A stretch of 64,000 nt of DNA from Endobugula sp047636495 (GTDB lineage: Bacteria > Pseudomonadota > Gammaproteobacteria > Pseudomonadales > Cellvibrionaceae). Below are positions 27,814 through 37,179 of this stretch, one piece after another. The stretch spans positions 39,716 through 103,715 of the forward strand of contig JBLILH010000009.1 in the NCBI GenBank assembly GCA_047636495.1, written 5' to 3'. Position numbers and translations under genes: made by a program. The notes under the pieces are model-generated. The model was not told where the DNA came from, did no database searches, and saw only the letters and a list, made by a program, of their open reading frames with translations. Position 1 is the first letter of the stretch; each line of letters begins with the position of its first letter.

Positions 27814-28539
27814 TTATTCGAATTGGCAAGAAGCAATTTTCCATGGATTGTGAACCACTAACTTATTAGCCATTGCTTCCCCCACGATCACTGCGGCTGC
27901 ATCTCGCCCCTCATCTAGGCTGGGAGGTCGACGTTTGAGGTTGTGCGCATCAGTGGCAATCACGGTGACAACACCCCTTTCCAGTATCTGTACAGCTCGC
28001 TCCCTAGCTGTTGAGCCAAAACGTCCCGCTATTGACCCCGCGGTTATTTGAAACAAACAGCCAGCATCAACAAGTGGCTGAATTTTTTCAACATGCCTTA
28101 GAATATCTTTATTGCGTTCAGGATGAGCGATAAGTGGGTGAATATTGCGTTGCATCAACCACCGTATCATTTGCGCCATCCCTGCAGGGATGTGACTATG
28201 AGGCATCTCGATCAGAATCACATAGCGACTATTCCATTTGCCAAGAAAGGGTACCTGATGATTGGCCACCATTTGTAAAGCTTCAAGGCCCACTCTAAGC
28301 TCGCCTGACATACCTATATTGAGAGGGATACCTTTATCCGCCAAGGCTTTTCGAAAACCGTCTACACTCGCACGGATGTTTAGCGCTTCATTAGACCACC
28401 TGCCAGGGTGTATATGTGGCGTTACCACCGAATGGGTAATGCCTCGGTCGACCGCCCACTTGGCTAACGCAAGCGATTCATCCATTGTTGAGGGGCCGTC
28501 GTCGAGACCCGGAAGAAGATGGCAATGTATATCAATCAA
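27814..28539 (-). CDS. CpsB/CapC-type PHP tyrosine-protein phosphatase
   Basis: This PHP-fold metal-dependent phosphatase would dephosphorylate the BY-kinase encoded just upstream. The start motif DIHCHLLPGLDDGP, the VTPHIHPGRW segment, IAHPERNKDI and the late IATDAHNLKRRPP carry the metal-ligand His/Asp residues of the YwqE/CpsB family. The likely start is a TTG with AAGGA upstream. It replaces the low-molecular-weight Wzb phosphatase that partners Wzc in enteric loci. Confidence 0.88.
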   Translation of the reverse strand: MIDIHCHLLPGLDDGPSTMDESLALAKWAVDRGITHSVVTPHIHPGRWSNEALNIRASVDGFRKALADKGIPLNIGMSGELRVGLEALQMVANHQVPFLGKWNSRYVILIEMPHSHIPAGMAQMIRWLMQRNIHPLIAHPERNKDILRHVEKIQPLVDAGCLFQITAGSIAGRFGSTARERAVQILERGVVTVIATDAHNLKRRPPSLDEGRDAAAVIVGEAMANKLVVHNPWKIASCQFE

Positions 28540-28580
28540 AACTGAGATATCCTTAGTTTGCGTTGCGTATATATACTATA

Positions 28581-30899
28581 TTAACCGTTTGGATCGCCAT
28601 AAGCATAGTCATAATTATCATAATATTCAGATTCATAACCTGATCGTTTTTTCATTTTCTCAATGTCAACTTGATTCAACACCACACCAGAAAAACGAGC
28701 TTGTGTTTCACTTAGACGCCTTAAGCCTTTTTTGATTAAGGGGATAGATGAGCTATCCGAGCGCACTACATAAATAAGTGCATCAGCATGCGTTGCTAAA
28801 ACAATGGAATCGCTCACTGCCTGCACCGGCGCAGAATCAATCAAAATACGGTCATACTTTTCTTTAAGGCTCTTAAGCACAAGTGTAAAACGGTAGCTAG
28901 CGATAAGATCTAACGGATTTCCTAACACTACCCCTGCCGTAATAATGTCAACTTCTGAATTAGGCAGACGAGTAACGCACTCTTCTAAACCTGCGGTACC
29001 GGCTATCAAGTTGGATAACCCCGGCGTGAGTAGTGAAATATCCAAGGCTTTACCAATAGACGGTTTTCTCATGTCTGCATCAATGAGCAATACTTTTTCC
29101 ATTTGACCCAATGCATGCGCCAAGCAAAGAGAAACCGTTGACTTACCTTCATTGGGCACAGTAGAAGTAATGACGGTTACTTTCGCCGGTTTATCCAGGC
29201 ACGACAAGACATAACTTGTTCTAATGGTTCTTACCGCCTCCGCAAAATGCCATTTATCATCGGCAAGAAAGCCCAGAAATGGCGTCTCATCTTTATTGGA
29301 TTTATCTAACGGTAAATACCCTAACAAAGGAACCTTTAACCTTTCTTCAACATCTTCCGGCGTTTTAATCGTGTTATCCAACCAATCTAGCAACAACACA
29401 ACACCCACTGCAAACACAGCACTTAAAAAAATGACGGCCATTACAATTTTCTTTTTTTCTGGCTTTGCGGGGTAAGCGGGAGGCAAAGCAGCATCAATAA
29501 CACGTGCATTAACCGTTTCTAAATTAGAACTCTCACTCGTTTCTTTGCCGCGGTTCAGAAAAACTTCGTAGACTTGCTGATTAGCCTCAACTTCTCGCTC
29601 AAGCTCTCTTAAAGAAAACTCTTTGCGACTTACCCTCTGCAAACGAACCCTCACATCGGCAATTTGTCGCTTAAGCTCCCCCTCTGCATCTTGGGCAGCA
29701 CGATAGCTCACCTGAAACCCTCTAGCGATATTATCAACTTGCGCGGTTAATTCCCGCTCAACTTGAGACAGATCTGACATTGCGGACACCATACTAGGGT
29801 GCTTCTTCCCATAACGGTCGCCTAGTTCTGCGACCAAACGCTTAGCGGTAACTCTTGACTCAACCAGTCCCTGAACCACGATATTATTTGACACTGATGG
29901 CAGTGCGAGCATGCTATCAACACTCAGCCCACTCCCTGAAATTTGAGAATACAGTGCTTTAGCATCATTTTTTACTCGGGTCGCTTCAACCACGCTTTGC
30001 GTTAATTGCTTGAGCTCAGTCACATCGATCGAGCGTATATCACCGGTATCAACCAGCTGCTCCCGCTCCCGAAAATCTTGCAGCTCTCGCTCTGATTCTC
30101 GCAGTGTTTGTCGTAAGCCACCGAGGCGGTCGCTTAGCCATGCGCTGGCTTTTTGTGTCACTTCGAGTTTAGCTTCAAGGTGACTTTCAATGTACACCTC
30201 TGCGAATTTGTTAGCGATATCAGCGGCTAACTGAGGGTCAACTGATGATGTTTGAATAATAATCAGCTTGGTTCCATAGATGGGAAAAATCACCATAGAT
30301 TTCATAATGCGGTCAACAATACTCATGCGAAGTGACAATCCATTTTCGTCACTTGGTCGTGGAGTCGCCATTGCCTCGTTTACAACCGTTTCCTTGATCG
30401 TCACCTTTTTATCAAGAACGCCAGTACCAGCCTGTGTGTCCTTACTATTCGATAGCACGCTGGCTAACAAATCTTTTAACGCGCCCAAGGACAATTTATT
30501 GGCCGACTTTGTACCGGACGATTTGAACTGCGCGTGTTCAGTTAGGCGCATACGATCAACTACTCGTTCCGCTATAGCCCTAGATTTAAATATTTCTAAT
30601 TGTGTGCGCAAGTATGATCGATCTCGCGTATCGACCTGGTAAACGTCTTCGAACGATAAAATATTTGCCCGTTGATTTTCGATAAGGAGTGTTGTTTTAG
30701 CAAAATATATAGGGGGTAAGGACAACGCATAAAATACTGAAAAGCCACCGATAAATAATGCAAAAAAAATGATTTTCCAGAGATTTCTCATCAACAAGCG
30801 ATAATAGTGCATCAAATCTATAGCACTATCGCTAGGGGCTTGCGGTGGAAAATCGCCGAAAACTGTATTGCTCGAAGAGGTAAAATTTATTTCATTCAT
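28581..30899 (-). CDS. Wzc-like polysaccharide co-polymerase with BY-kinase domain
   Basis: This inner-membrane PCP-2a protein (772 residues) controls polymer length and export. The first membrane helix is near residues 40-60 (WKIIFFALFIGGFSVFYAL), followed by the Wzz region (PPIYFAKTTLLIENQ), a long periplasmic coiled coil, and a second helix near residues 470-495. The cytoplasmic kinase has Walker A PNEGKST at about 582-588 and Walker A' LLIDADMRKPS. The C-terminal tail holds six tyrosines within residues 755-767, the usual autophosphorylation cluster. The phosphatase gene lies just downstream and the OPX gene upstream. Confidence 0.93.
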   Translation of the reverse strand: MNEINFTSSSNTVFGDFPPQAPSDSAIDLMHYYRLLMRNLWKIIFFALFIGGFSVFYALSLPPIYFAKTTLLIENQRANILSFEDVYQVDTRDRSYLRTQLEIFKSRAIAERVVDRMRLTEHAQFKSSGTKSANKLSLGALKDLLASVLSNSKDTQAGTGVLDKKVTIKETVVNEAMATPRPSDENGLSLRMSIVDRIMKSMVIFPIYGTKLIIIQTSSVDPQLAADIANKFAEVYIESHLEAKLEVTQKASAWLSDRLGGLRQTLRESERELQDFREREQLVDTGDIRSIDVTELKQLTQSVVEATRVKNDAKALYSQISGSGLSVDSMLALPSVSNNIVVQGLVESRVTAKRLVAELGDRYGKKHPSMVSAMSDLSQVERELTAQVDNIARGFQVSYRAAQDAEGELKRQIADVRVRLQRVSRKEFSLRELEREVEANQQVYEVFLNRGKETSESSNLETVNARVIDAALPPAYPAKPEKKKIVMAVIFLSAVFAVGVVLLLDWLDNTIKTPEDVEERLKVPLLGYLPLDKSNKDETPFLGFLADDKWHFAEAVRTIRTSYVLSCLDKPAKVTVITSTVPNEGKSTVSLCLAHALGQMEKVLLIDADMRKPSIGKALDISLLTPGLSNLIAGTAGLEECVTRLPNSEVDIITAGVVLGNPLDLIASYRFTLVLKSLKEKYDRILIDSAPVQAVSDSIVLATHADALIYVVRSDSSSIPLIKKGLRRLSETQARFSGVVLNQVDIEKMKKRSGYESEYYDNYDYAYGDPNG

Positions 30900-30956
30900 A
30901 TGGAGGCAAACCTACTTGTTTATTATATACGGAGGCTACTTGAACGGCATACTACC

Positions 30957-31520
30957 TTAGAAAAAGCGCTGTTTTACTGTAATGACATCACCCGGTTTAA
31001 CCGACGTGCTTAGATCCACTCGTTGAGCCGTAGAACGTCCCTCCGTGGTGTCGGTAATAATATATATTTTTCCTTGGGAAGCTCGCGGTGTAAAACCGCC
31101 CGCTAAGCTAATGGCCTTCCTTACAGTTAAGCCCGGCAAGAACGCAAACCCGCCAGGTTGCCTAACCTCACCATTAACATAAAAACGGCGATACGTGACG
31201 ACCGTTACGCTGACTTTGGGGTCGATCAGATAGCCTTCTTTCAGTCCTTCTTCAATTTTTTCCTGGACTTCGGTGACCGTTAAACCAAAAACACTAAGCT
31301 CACCCAAAAAGGGATAAGAGATAACGCCTACGTCATTTAATTGTGTTTCAACGGTTAGATCTTTCTCTCCGTATACTCGAATACTGACAAGATCGCCATA
31401 TCCTAAAGAATAAGCCGGAGATAAATCAGCCATACTGCTACTTGATGGCAATCCAGTTACCAGCAATATCATTATGGTAGTGACGTAAAAACCCATCCGC
31501 TGATGTAATCTATTTTTCAT
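30957..31520 (-). CDS. Short OPX (Wza-like) polysaccharide export protein
   Basis: This 187-residue periplasmic/outer-membrane export protein has a signal peptide (TTIMILLVTGLPSSSSMA, no clear lipobox Cys), the polysaccharide export domain (YSLGYGDLVSIRVYGEKDL) and an SLBB domain (FYVNGEVRQPGGFAFLPGL). It stops after one SLBB and lacks the C-terminal segment with which Wza forms its outer-membrane pore, so it is a short OPX like GumB rather than a full Wza. AGGT precedes the ATG. The neighbouring beta-barrel may supply the missing pore. Confidence 0.88.
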   Translation of the reverse strand: MKNRLHQRMGFYVTTIMILLVTGLPSSSSMADLSPAYSLGYGDLVSIRVYGEKDLTVETQLNDVGVISYPFLGELSVFGLTVTEVQEKIEEGLKEGYLIDPKVSVTVVTYRRFYVNGEVRQPGGFAFLPGLTVRKAISLAGGFTPRASQGKIYIITDTTEGRSTAQRVDLSTSVKPGDVITVKQRFF

Positions 31521-31569
31521 ATCAACCTAAATTTAAGATAAACGATAATCACACACGTCGTTTCGAATG

Positions 31570-32772
31570 TTATAGTGACGCATTGACCGATAACACCACC
31601 TTATTGTTATCGTAATCTAACAAACTATTACTAGACGTACGTTGCTCCACAGAGAATTCTAATCCAACTGTTATCCAACGACGAAATGCATAATTAAGCT
31701 GTACTTGAGAAATGTCTGTTGTATCCTGACGATTGGCATTTGCAAAAACATCTTTCTGTCGAGCGATGCTCGTGATAGCGGTAAGTTGTCCACTGATTTG
31801 GTAATCCCAACCCAAGTCAACGCGATCACGCTTAACGAAGGAACCAATGTTGTTCTCTGTATTATCAGTACTTTTATTAGCAGCTAAAGTAAATACCGAG
31901 TACTCCAACGGTGACCATTCGATGGAAACCTGCCCGACTGACGACGAAGTGTCGCCCACTGCATTCAACAAATCATTCTTTGCACGCCCTATTCGAATAG
32001 CGCCTTTCATTAAGTCTGAAGGCTCCCATTCAACACCTACAGCATAAATTCGATCCTGCCTATTATTTGCATTATTTGCAGGGAATGTATTCCTAACGTT
32101 CGTTATATCGACTACTGCGCGCGAACTTGCGCCTAGCCCGACAGACAAGCGGGCACTTGCCGTGTCTGCATCTGACTCTAAAACGTTAGTCGTTGCTTGA
32201 TTCGTTGTGTAACGTAAATTATTCGTTTTAAAACCGATCGTTAAGCGCCCGCGTGCGCCTTCGCTGCCGAAGGTGTAATTTGCTGATAGTTCTTGCTCTT
32301 TGGTTTTGTCTAACTCATTTGTACTCAACCCACTAACGCTATCAACCGAACGCTCATCATGACCACGAGACTCATTCACACCCAGTTCAATGAGATGCCT
32401 AATATCCGGTCGCCAAGATACTGTAGCATCCAGTTCATGGTCAACATAATCGGTGTTATCAACACCCGAGTAACGACCATTTTCAAGACGGTAAGCGAGC
32501 GCGTAAAGAACCACTTCATCACCCGCTACAGCTGAAATCTGGGGCGCTAACGTTGTTACGGTTGCAGAGGTTTCATTCCCCCTACGCTCTAAAAACACAT
32601 TATCGTTATTCTCGACGTTGACAACGACAGTGGGCGTTATATCAAAAGGGCCTACATAGAGCGATGCGGGCTCTAATCCTTGAGAAAATGCACTATTGAC
32701 ATGCAGAGATAGCAGTATCGAAAAAGAAGACAACCAATGTTTGGGGCTACCGACTAAGGGAGAGAAAATCAT
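31570..32772 (-). CDS. Outer-membrane beta-barrel protein of the export system
   Basis: After a signal peptide (SSFSILLSLHVNSAFSQG), the 400-residue protein is almost entirely alternating polar/hydrophobic strands with short turns (VDITNVRNTF, GVEWEPSDLM, LGWDYQISGQLTAIT), typical of a porin-like outer-membrane barrel, and ends VVLSVNASL. It resembles the outer-membrane beta-barrel proteins encoded in polysaccharide loci (EpsL-like). AAGG lies 6 bases before the ATG. It lies 50 bases upstream of the short OPX gene, consistent with a paired OPX plus barrel export channel; that pairing is inferred. Confidence 0.75.
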   Translation of the reverse strand: MIFSPLVGSPKHWLSSFSILLSLHVNSAFSQGLEPASLYVGPFDITPTVVVNVENNDNVFLERRGNETSATVTTLAPQISAVAGDEVVLYALAYRLENGRYSGVDNTDYVDHELDATVSWRPDIRHLIELGVNESRGHDERSVDSVSGLSTNELDKTKEQELSANYTFGSEGARGRLTIGFKTNNLRYTTNQATTNVLESDADTASARLSVGLGASSRAVVDITNVRNTFPANNANNRQDRIYAVGVEWEPSDLMKGAIRIGRAKNDLLNAVGDTSSSVGQVSIEWSPLEYSVFTLAANKSTDNTENNIGSFVKRDRVDLGWDYQISGQLTAITSIARQKDVFANANRQDTTDISQVQLNYAFRRWITVGLEFSVEQRTSSNSLLDYDNNKVVLSVNASL

Positions 32773-32893
32773 ATATTGCCTTTATTGCTGCGCAGCTCTA
32801 CTGCAATGACTGTGCTTCTAAGATAAAATTCTAACACGTTCGTTATGCATTAACGCGTAAACAACGTACCAAGAAAAACCCTTAACGTATCTA

Positions 32894-33619
32894 TTATAGT
32901 GTAAATTTGCCAAATTCAAATAATTGATCCGCCTTGTCACTAATAGGACTTTTCACACTGAAAATAGCGGGAGGCAGATGCGTACTCGTGGCAAAGCTCA
33001 TCGTCACTTTGTTTGTCAATAGGTAAGTATATGCGACATAGTCAACGCCCATAAACGACAAGTAATACTTCCCGATATTGCCGGAGCAAGGGATCGATGA
33101 CAAACCTACAGAAATTCCTTCCCCGCAAGCTTTGCTTACGGCCTCTTTCTGTGTCCACAGACATAAAAAATGCCGTTGCGGTGCAGCACTTTTTTGATAT
33201 GCCACAATTTCATCTTCCGAGCCTATTCGCTCAACAATGCTATCTGTGTCTACTCTGCGCTGAACCTCAATATCCACACCAACAGAAACATCGGTAGATA
33301 CCGCGACAACAATCCACCCCCCACTATGAGAAATATTAAAGTGAGGAGCCCCTGAATAAGTACAAAACGGTTTTCCACGGCCTTCTGTGTCAAACAACAA
33401 TGATGATGGATGCACGCCTATGTACCTTGCAAGGACAACGCGTTTCAAGGAGTGGGCAGCGACGTACATCTGTTGGTCAGTAACGAAACGAAACCGAGAC
33501 GCCTTCGATTTTTCACTATTATCTAAACAGTCCACCAGTGTACTCATATTACAATCTGCGACCCTTCCGACAAAAATAGCTGGCCCCAGCGCGTCAATAA
33601 ACATCACAAATAAAACCAT
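32894..33619 (-). CDS. Sfp-type 4'-phosphopantetheinyl transferase
   Basis: This enzyme would transfer phosphopantetheine from CoA to a carrier-protein Ser. It shows the Sfp-family motifs FNISHSGGW (about residues 94-102), GVDIE with Mg-binding D116/E118, and WTQKEAVSKACGEGI (about 155-169). Length (241) fits the Sfp/Gsp group rather than AcpS. Its start overlaps the rmlD stop as TAATG, so it is translationally coupled to the rhamnose genes. The only carrier domain seen in this window is in the fusion protein at 42335-44524, its likely substrate. Confidence 0.88.
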   Translation of the reverse strand: MVLFVMFIDALGPAIFVGRVADCNMSTLVDCLDNSEKSKASRFRFVTDQQMYVAAHSLKRVVLARYIGVHPSSLLFDTEGRGKPFCTYSGAPHFNISHSGGWIVVAVSTDVSVGVDIEVQRRVDTDSIVERIGSEDEIVAYQKSAAPQRHFLCLWTQKEAVSKACGEGISVGLSSIPCSGNIGKYYLSFMGVDYVAYTYLLTNKVTMSFATSTHLPPAIFSVKSPISDKADQLFEFGKFTL

Positions 33620-34527
33620 TATACATTGTTGTCAACCACTCGCTGATGATCCAGAAAGATCGATAAACTGACTTGCCAAGGTGTCATCTTCCGACCTAAA
33701 AAAACATCTAATTTTTCGGTCTTCAAAACAGAATACATCGGGCGAGCAGCAGGTGTATGATAGGCCGCAGAGGGAATAGGCAAAATCGTTGGCTTTTTCT
33801 TTATAACATTTTTAGCATAAGCTTCGTCAAAAATAGCCGATGCAAACTCATACCAACTAATATCTCCCTGACCTACACAGTGATAAACACCCCAGCCAAC
33901 ATTGGCGCCTATGGTATAGCGTTGGATGAAAACAAGTAGCACTTCGGCAATATTGCCTGCGTAGGTAGGACAGCCTCGCTGATCATCAACAACACTGACC
34001 TCATCACGCTCAGCCGCTAACCTCAGCATAGTATTAACAAAATTATTGCCGTTGATACCAAAAACCCAGCTTGTGCGCAAAATGATGTACTTCGTCATCA
34101 ATGACTGAATGGCTAGCTCTCCCAGCAACTTGGACTTGCCGTAAACGCTTTGGGGGTTGGTCACCGCATCCTCACTATAAGGGCATCGAGCAGCGCCATC
34201 AAAAACATAGTCTGTTGATATATGAATTAACAGGACATGTCGGCTTTCGCACAATTGCGCTAAATGTTCTACAGACAGATGATTAATTTGATCGGCCAGC
34301 TCAGGTTCAGATTCCGCTTTATCGACAGCAGTATAAGCTATTGCATTGACGACAATATCAGGGGAATACTTATCTATCGTCGCACTGATCGCGCCTTTAC
34401 AAGCGAAGTCTAGTTCACGACGAGTAACCGATATTAGCTCGTAATCGGACCGAGAAAAAATCGATTCACACTCTGAGCCGACTTGCCCAGCAGCCCCCAG
34501 CAAAAGTATCTTCATAGCTTTGCCCAT
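33619..34527 (-). CDS. rmlD: dTDP-4-dehydrorhamnose reductase
   Basis: RmlD makes dTDP-L-rhamnose using NAD(P)H. The sequence has the Rossmann start ILLLGAAGQVGSE, the STDYVFDGA segment and the YGKSKLLGE catalytic YxxxK, plus RTSWVFG. The first ATG overlaps the rmlC stop (TGATG), but MKILLLG 12 bases later is an equally plausible start. It is the last step of the rmlBACD set on this strand. Confidence 0.95.
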   Translation of the reverse strand: MGKAMKILLLGAAGQVGSECESIFSRSDYELISVTRRELDFACKGAISATIDKYSPDIVVNAIAYTAVDKAESEPELADQINHLSVEHLAQLCESRHVLLIHISTDYVFDGAARCPYSEDAVTNPQSVYGKSKLLGELAIQSLMTKYIILRTSWVFGINGNNFVNTMLRLAAERDEVSVVDDQRGCPTYAGNIAEVLLVFIQRYTIGANVGWGVYHCVGQGDISWYEFASAIFDEAYAKNVIKKKPTILPIPSAAYHTPAARPMYSVLKTEKLDVFLGRKMTPWQVSLSIFLDHQRVVDNNV

Positions 34528-35090
34528 CAGCCACGCCCACTAGGACAGTGAGCGGATGCTCTTAATGACTCCAGCGTTGGCAGCTGCTTATCTTTATCTG
34601 ACAAATGGACGTCATTGAGCGGCCAATCGATATCAATCCGCGGGTCACTCCATAGGACACCGCCTTCGTCTGAGGGGTCATAATAGTCAGTGCACTTGTA
34701 CTCGACGTCAGCGGTATCAGACAACACTAAAAAACCGTGGGCATAACCCGGTGGCACCCAAAATTGTCGCTTATTATTCGCACTCAGTACTACACCTGTA
34801 TATTGCCCATATGTCGACGATTGTGGATTGATATCCACGGCAACATCATAAACTTCACCTGTCACGACACGCACCAACTTACCCTGGGGCTTGGTTAGCT
34901 GAAAATGCAAGCCACGCAACACGCCTTTAGATGAACGAGAATGGTTGTCTTGCACAAAAGTGACATCGGACCCTAAGTATTCACGGTAACGGTCTTGCTG
35001 AAAAGTCTCTAAAAAAAAGCCCCTCTCATCACCAAATATTTTTGGCTCGATGATCACGACACCCTCTAATACAGTTTCTATCACGTTCAT
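34527..35090 (-). CDS. rmlC: dTDP-4-dehydrorhamnose 3,5-epimerase
   Basis: RmlC epimerises dTDP-4-keto-6-deoxyglucose. The cupin motifs are FVQDNHSRSSKGVLRGLHFQ (catalytic His), the VDINPQSSTYGQ region and WVPPGYAHGFLVLSD. Length (187) is standard. It lies 11 bases after rmlA and overlaps rmlD, so the three are one transcription unit. Confidence 0.97.
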   Translation of the reverse strand: MNVIETVLEGVVIIEPKIFGDERGFFLETFQQDRYREYLGSDVTFVQDNHSRSSKGVLRGLHFQLTKPQGKLVRVVTGEVYDVAVDINPQSSTYGQYTGVVLSANNKRQFWVPPGYAHGFLVLSDTADVEYKCTDYYDPSDEGGVLWSDPRIDIDWPLNDVHLSDKDKQLPTLESLRASAHCPSGRG

Positions 35091-35101
35091 AAGTCACTCA
35101 C

Positions 35102-35968
35102 TTAAAACTCAAGGACATCCAGTAAATATTGCCCGTAGCCACTTTTAAGCAATGGTTTGGCTAAATCACGCATTTGGTCGTCAGTAATCCAGCCCATACG
35201 CCACGACACCTCTTCTGGGCAAGCAATTTTCAGACCTTGCCGCTGCTCTAAGGTCTGCACAAACTGCCCCGCTTCCATCAAAGAGTCATGGGTCCCGGTG
35301 TCTAGCCACGCAGTGCCACGTCCCATCATCTCTACGGCCAACTGCTCTTTGCTTAAATATACCTTATTAACATCGGTAATCTCGAGTTCGCCCCTCGGCG
35401 ATGGTTTAATCGACTTAGCAATTTCAACCACTTGATTATCGTAGAAATAAAGCCCTGTAACGGCATATCGTGACTTAGGCTTTTCCGGCTTTTCTTCAAT
35501 ACTAATAGCTTTGCCAGCTTTATCGAACTCCACTACACCAAAGCGCTCTGGATCACGAACAGGGTAAGCAAAAACGGTACTTCCCTCCCTACATTGGGCG
35601 GCGCGCTGAAGCGACTCGCTTAAACCGTGCCCGAAGAATAAATTATCGCCTAAAATAAGCGCGCAGGCATCTCCATCAATAAAGGATTCACCGATTAAAA
35701 ATGCTTGGGCCAGCCCGTCAGGAGACGGCTGGTCTTGATAAGATATTGATAAACCCCACTGCCGACCCGAACCTAATATTTTCTCGAAACGGCCGATATC
35801 TTCAGGCGTGGAGATAATTAAAATATCTTTTATTCCTGCTAACATTAACGTCGTCAAGGGATAGTAAATCATTGGTTTGTCATACACCGGGAGTAACTGC
35901 TTACATACGCCTATCGTCACTGGATGCAAACGTGTACCTGAACCACCGGCCAATATAATACCTTTCAC
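35102..35968 (-). CDS. rmlA: Glucose-1-phosphate thymidylyltransferase
   Basis: RmlA makes dTDP-glucose from glucose-1-phosphate and dTTP. It shows GIILAGGSGTRLHPVT, the KPMIYYPL segment, ILGDNLFFGHGL and EKPEKPKSRYAVTGLYFYD, and ends in the family's C-terminal region (KSGYGQYLLDVLEF). The start is a GTG with AAGGAAA upstream. It follows rmlB and precedes rmlC. Confidence 0.97.
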   Translation of the reverse strand: MKGIILAGGSGTRLHPVTIGVCKQLLPVYDKPMIYYPLTTLMLAGIKDILIISTPEDIGRFEKILGSGRQWGLSISYQDQPSPDGLAQAFLIGESFIDGDACALILGDNLFFGHGLSESLQRAAQCREGSTVFAYPVRDPERFGVVEFDKAGKAISIEEKPEKPKSRYAVTGLYFYDNQVVEIAKSIKPSPRGELEITDVNKVYLSKEQLAVEMMGRGTAWLDTGTHDSLMEAGQFVQTLEQRQGLKIACPEEVSWRMGWITDDQMRDLAKPLLKSGYGQYLLDVLEF

Positions 35969-36010
35969 GGGACTTTCCTTTTTATTGGTCTAAAAATAAA
36001 ATTTACTGTC

Positions 36011-37072
36011 TTAACCAACGCCTAAACGCTGACCTTGATAAGAACCATCTAATACGTCCTGCCACCATAATTCGTTATCCAAATACCACTCAACGGTTTT
36101 CCGTATGCCCGACTCAAACGTTTCAGTAGGCACCCAACCTAATTCTTGCTGAATTTTCGATGCATCAATCGCGTAACGTACATCGTGACCAGGACGATCA
36201 TCAACGAAGGTAATTAACTCTCGGTAATACTTAATACCATTGGGTTTTTCAGGCCGGAGACTCTCTAGAATGTCACAGATAGCAAGAACGACGTCAATAT
36301 TTTTGCGTTCATTATGCCCGCCTATATTATAAGTTTTTCCTGCTGTACCCGCAGAAATAACCCGGTAAAGTGCTTTAGCGTGATCTTCTACATACAGCCA
36401 GTCGCGTATCTGAGATCCGTCACCATACATAGGCAGCGGCTTACCCGCGAGAGCGTTAAGAATAGTCAGTGGTATTAACTTTTCTGGAAAGTGATACGGG
36501 CCATAATTATTCGAGCAGTTAGTCACTAGCGCAGGCAATCCAAATGTTCGGTGCCACGCCCTAACCAAGTGGTCTGAAGACGCTTTACTAGCGGAATATG
36601 GCGAGCTAGGCTCATAACTCGTGGTTTCAGTAAACAATCCTTCTTCGCCTAAGTCTCCATACACTTCATCAGTGGATATATGATGAAATAAAAACGCCTG
36701 CCGTAATGACTCGCTAAGCGTTGAGTAATAACGACGAACTTCCTCTAGCAAGGTATACGTGCCGACGATATTAGTTTGAATAAAGGCATCTGGGCCATCG
36801 ATGGAACGATCCACGTGCGACTCGGCTGCAAGATGCATCACTCTATTAGGTTGATACTGATCGAATACCCGCCGCATTGCATGAGCGTCGCAGATATCCA
36901 ATTGCTCAAAGTGATAGCGTTCTGACTGAGCAATGTCAGCCAAAGATGACAAGTTGCCCGCATAAGTGAGTTTATCGACGTTTATCACCCGGTCTTCTGT
37001 GTGATTTATAATGTGCCGAACAACGGACGAGCCGATAAAGCCCGCGCCCCCGGTCAGTAAAATTGTATTCAT
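36011..37072 (-). CDS. rmlB: dTDP-glucose 4,6-dehydratase
   Basis: RmlB is an extended SDR enzyme that converts dTDP-glucose to the 4-keto-6-deoxy intermediate. Motifs are LLTGGAGFIGSSVV (NAD binding), HLAAESHVDRSIDGP, STDEVYGDL, the YSASKASSDH YxxxK, NCSNNYGPYHFPEKLIP and RDWLYVEDHAKA. Length (353) is standard. It begins the rmlBACD-PPTase run; no obvious ribosome site precedes the ATG. Confidence 0.97.
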   Translation of the reverse strand: MNTILLTGGAGFIGSSVVRHIINHTEDRVINVDKLTYAGNLSSLADIAQSERYHFEQLDICDAHAMRRVFDQYQPNRVMHLAAESHVDRSIDGPDAFIQTNIVGTYTLLEEVRRYYSTLSESLRQAFLFHHISTDEVYGDLGEEGLFTETTSYEPSSPYSASKASSDHLVRAWHRTFGLPALVTNCSNNYGPYHFPEKLIPLTILNALAGKPLPMYGDGSQIRDWLYVEDHAKALYRVISAGTAGKTYNIGGHNERKNIDVVLAICDILESLRPEKPNGIKYYRELITFVDDRPGHDVRYAIDASKIQQELGWVPTETFESGIRKTVEWYLDNELWWQDVLDGSYQGQRLGVG

Positions 37073-37179
37073 TTCTATGCTCTCATTAACACTAAATTAT
37101 TTAAATGTAGCTTTCTATATTTACGCTGAGATGGTTTCATGCAACCTTTTCTTGAATCTGTTGGCTACTAAGCTCGTTG

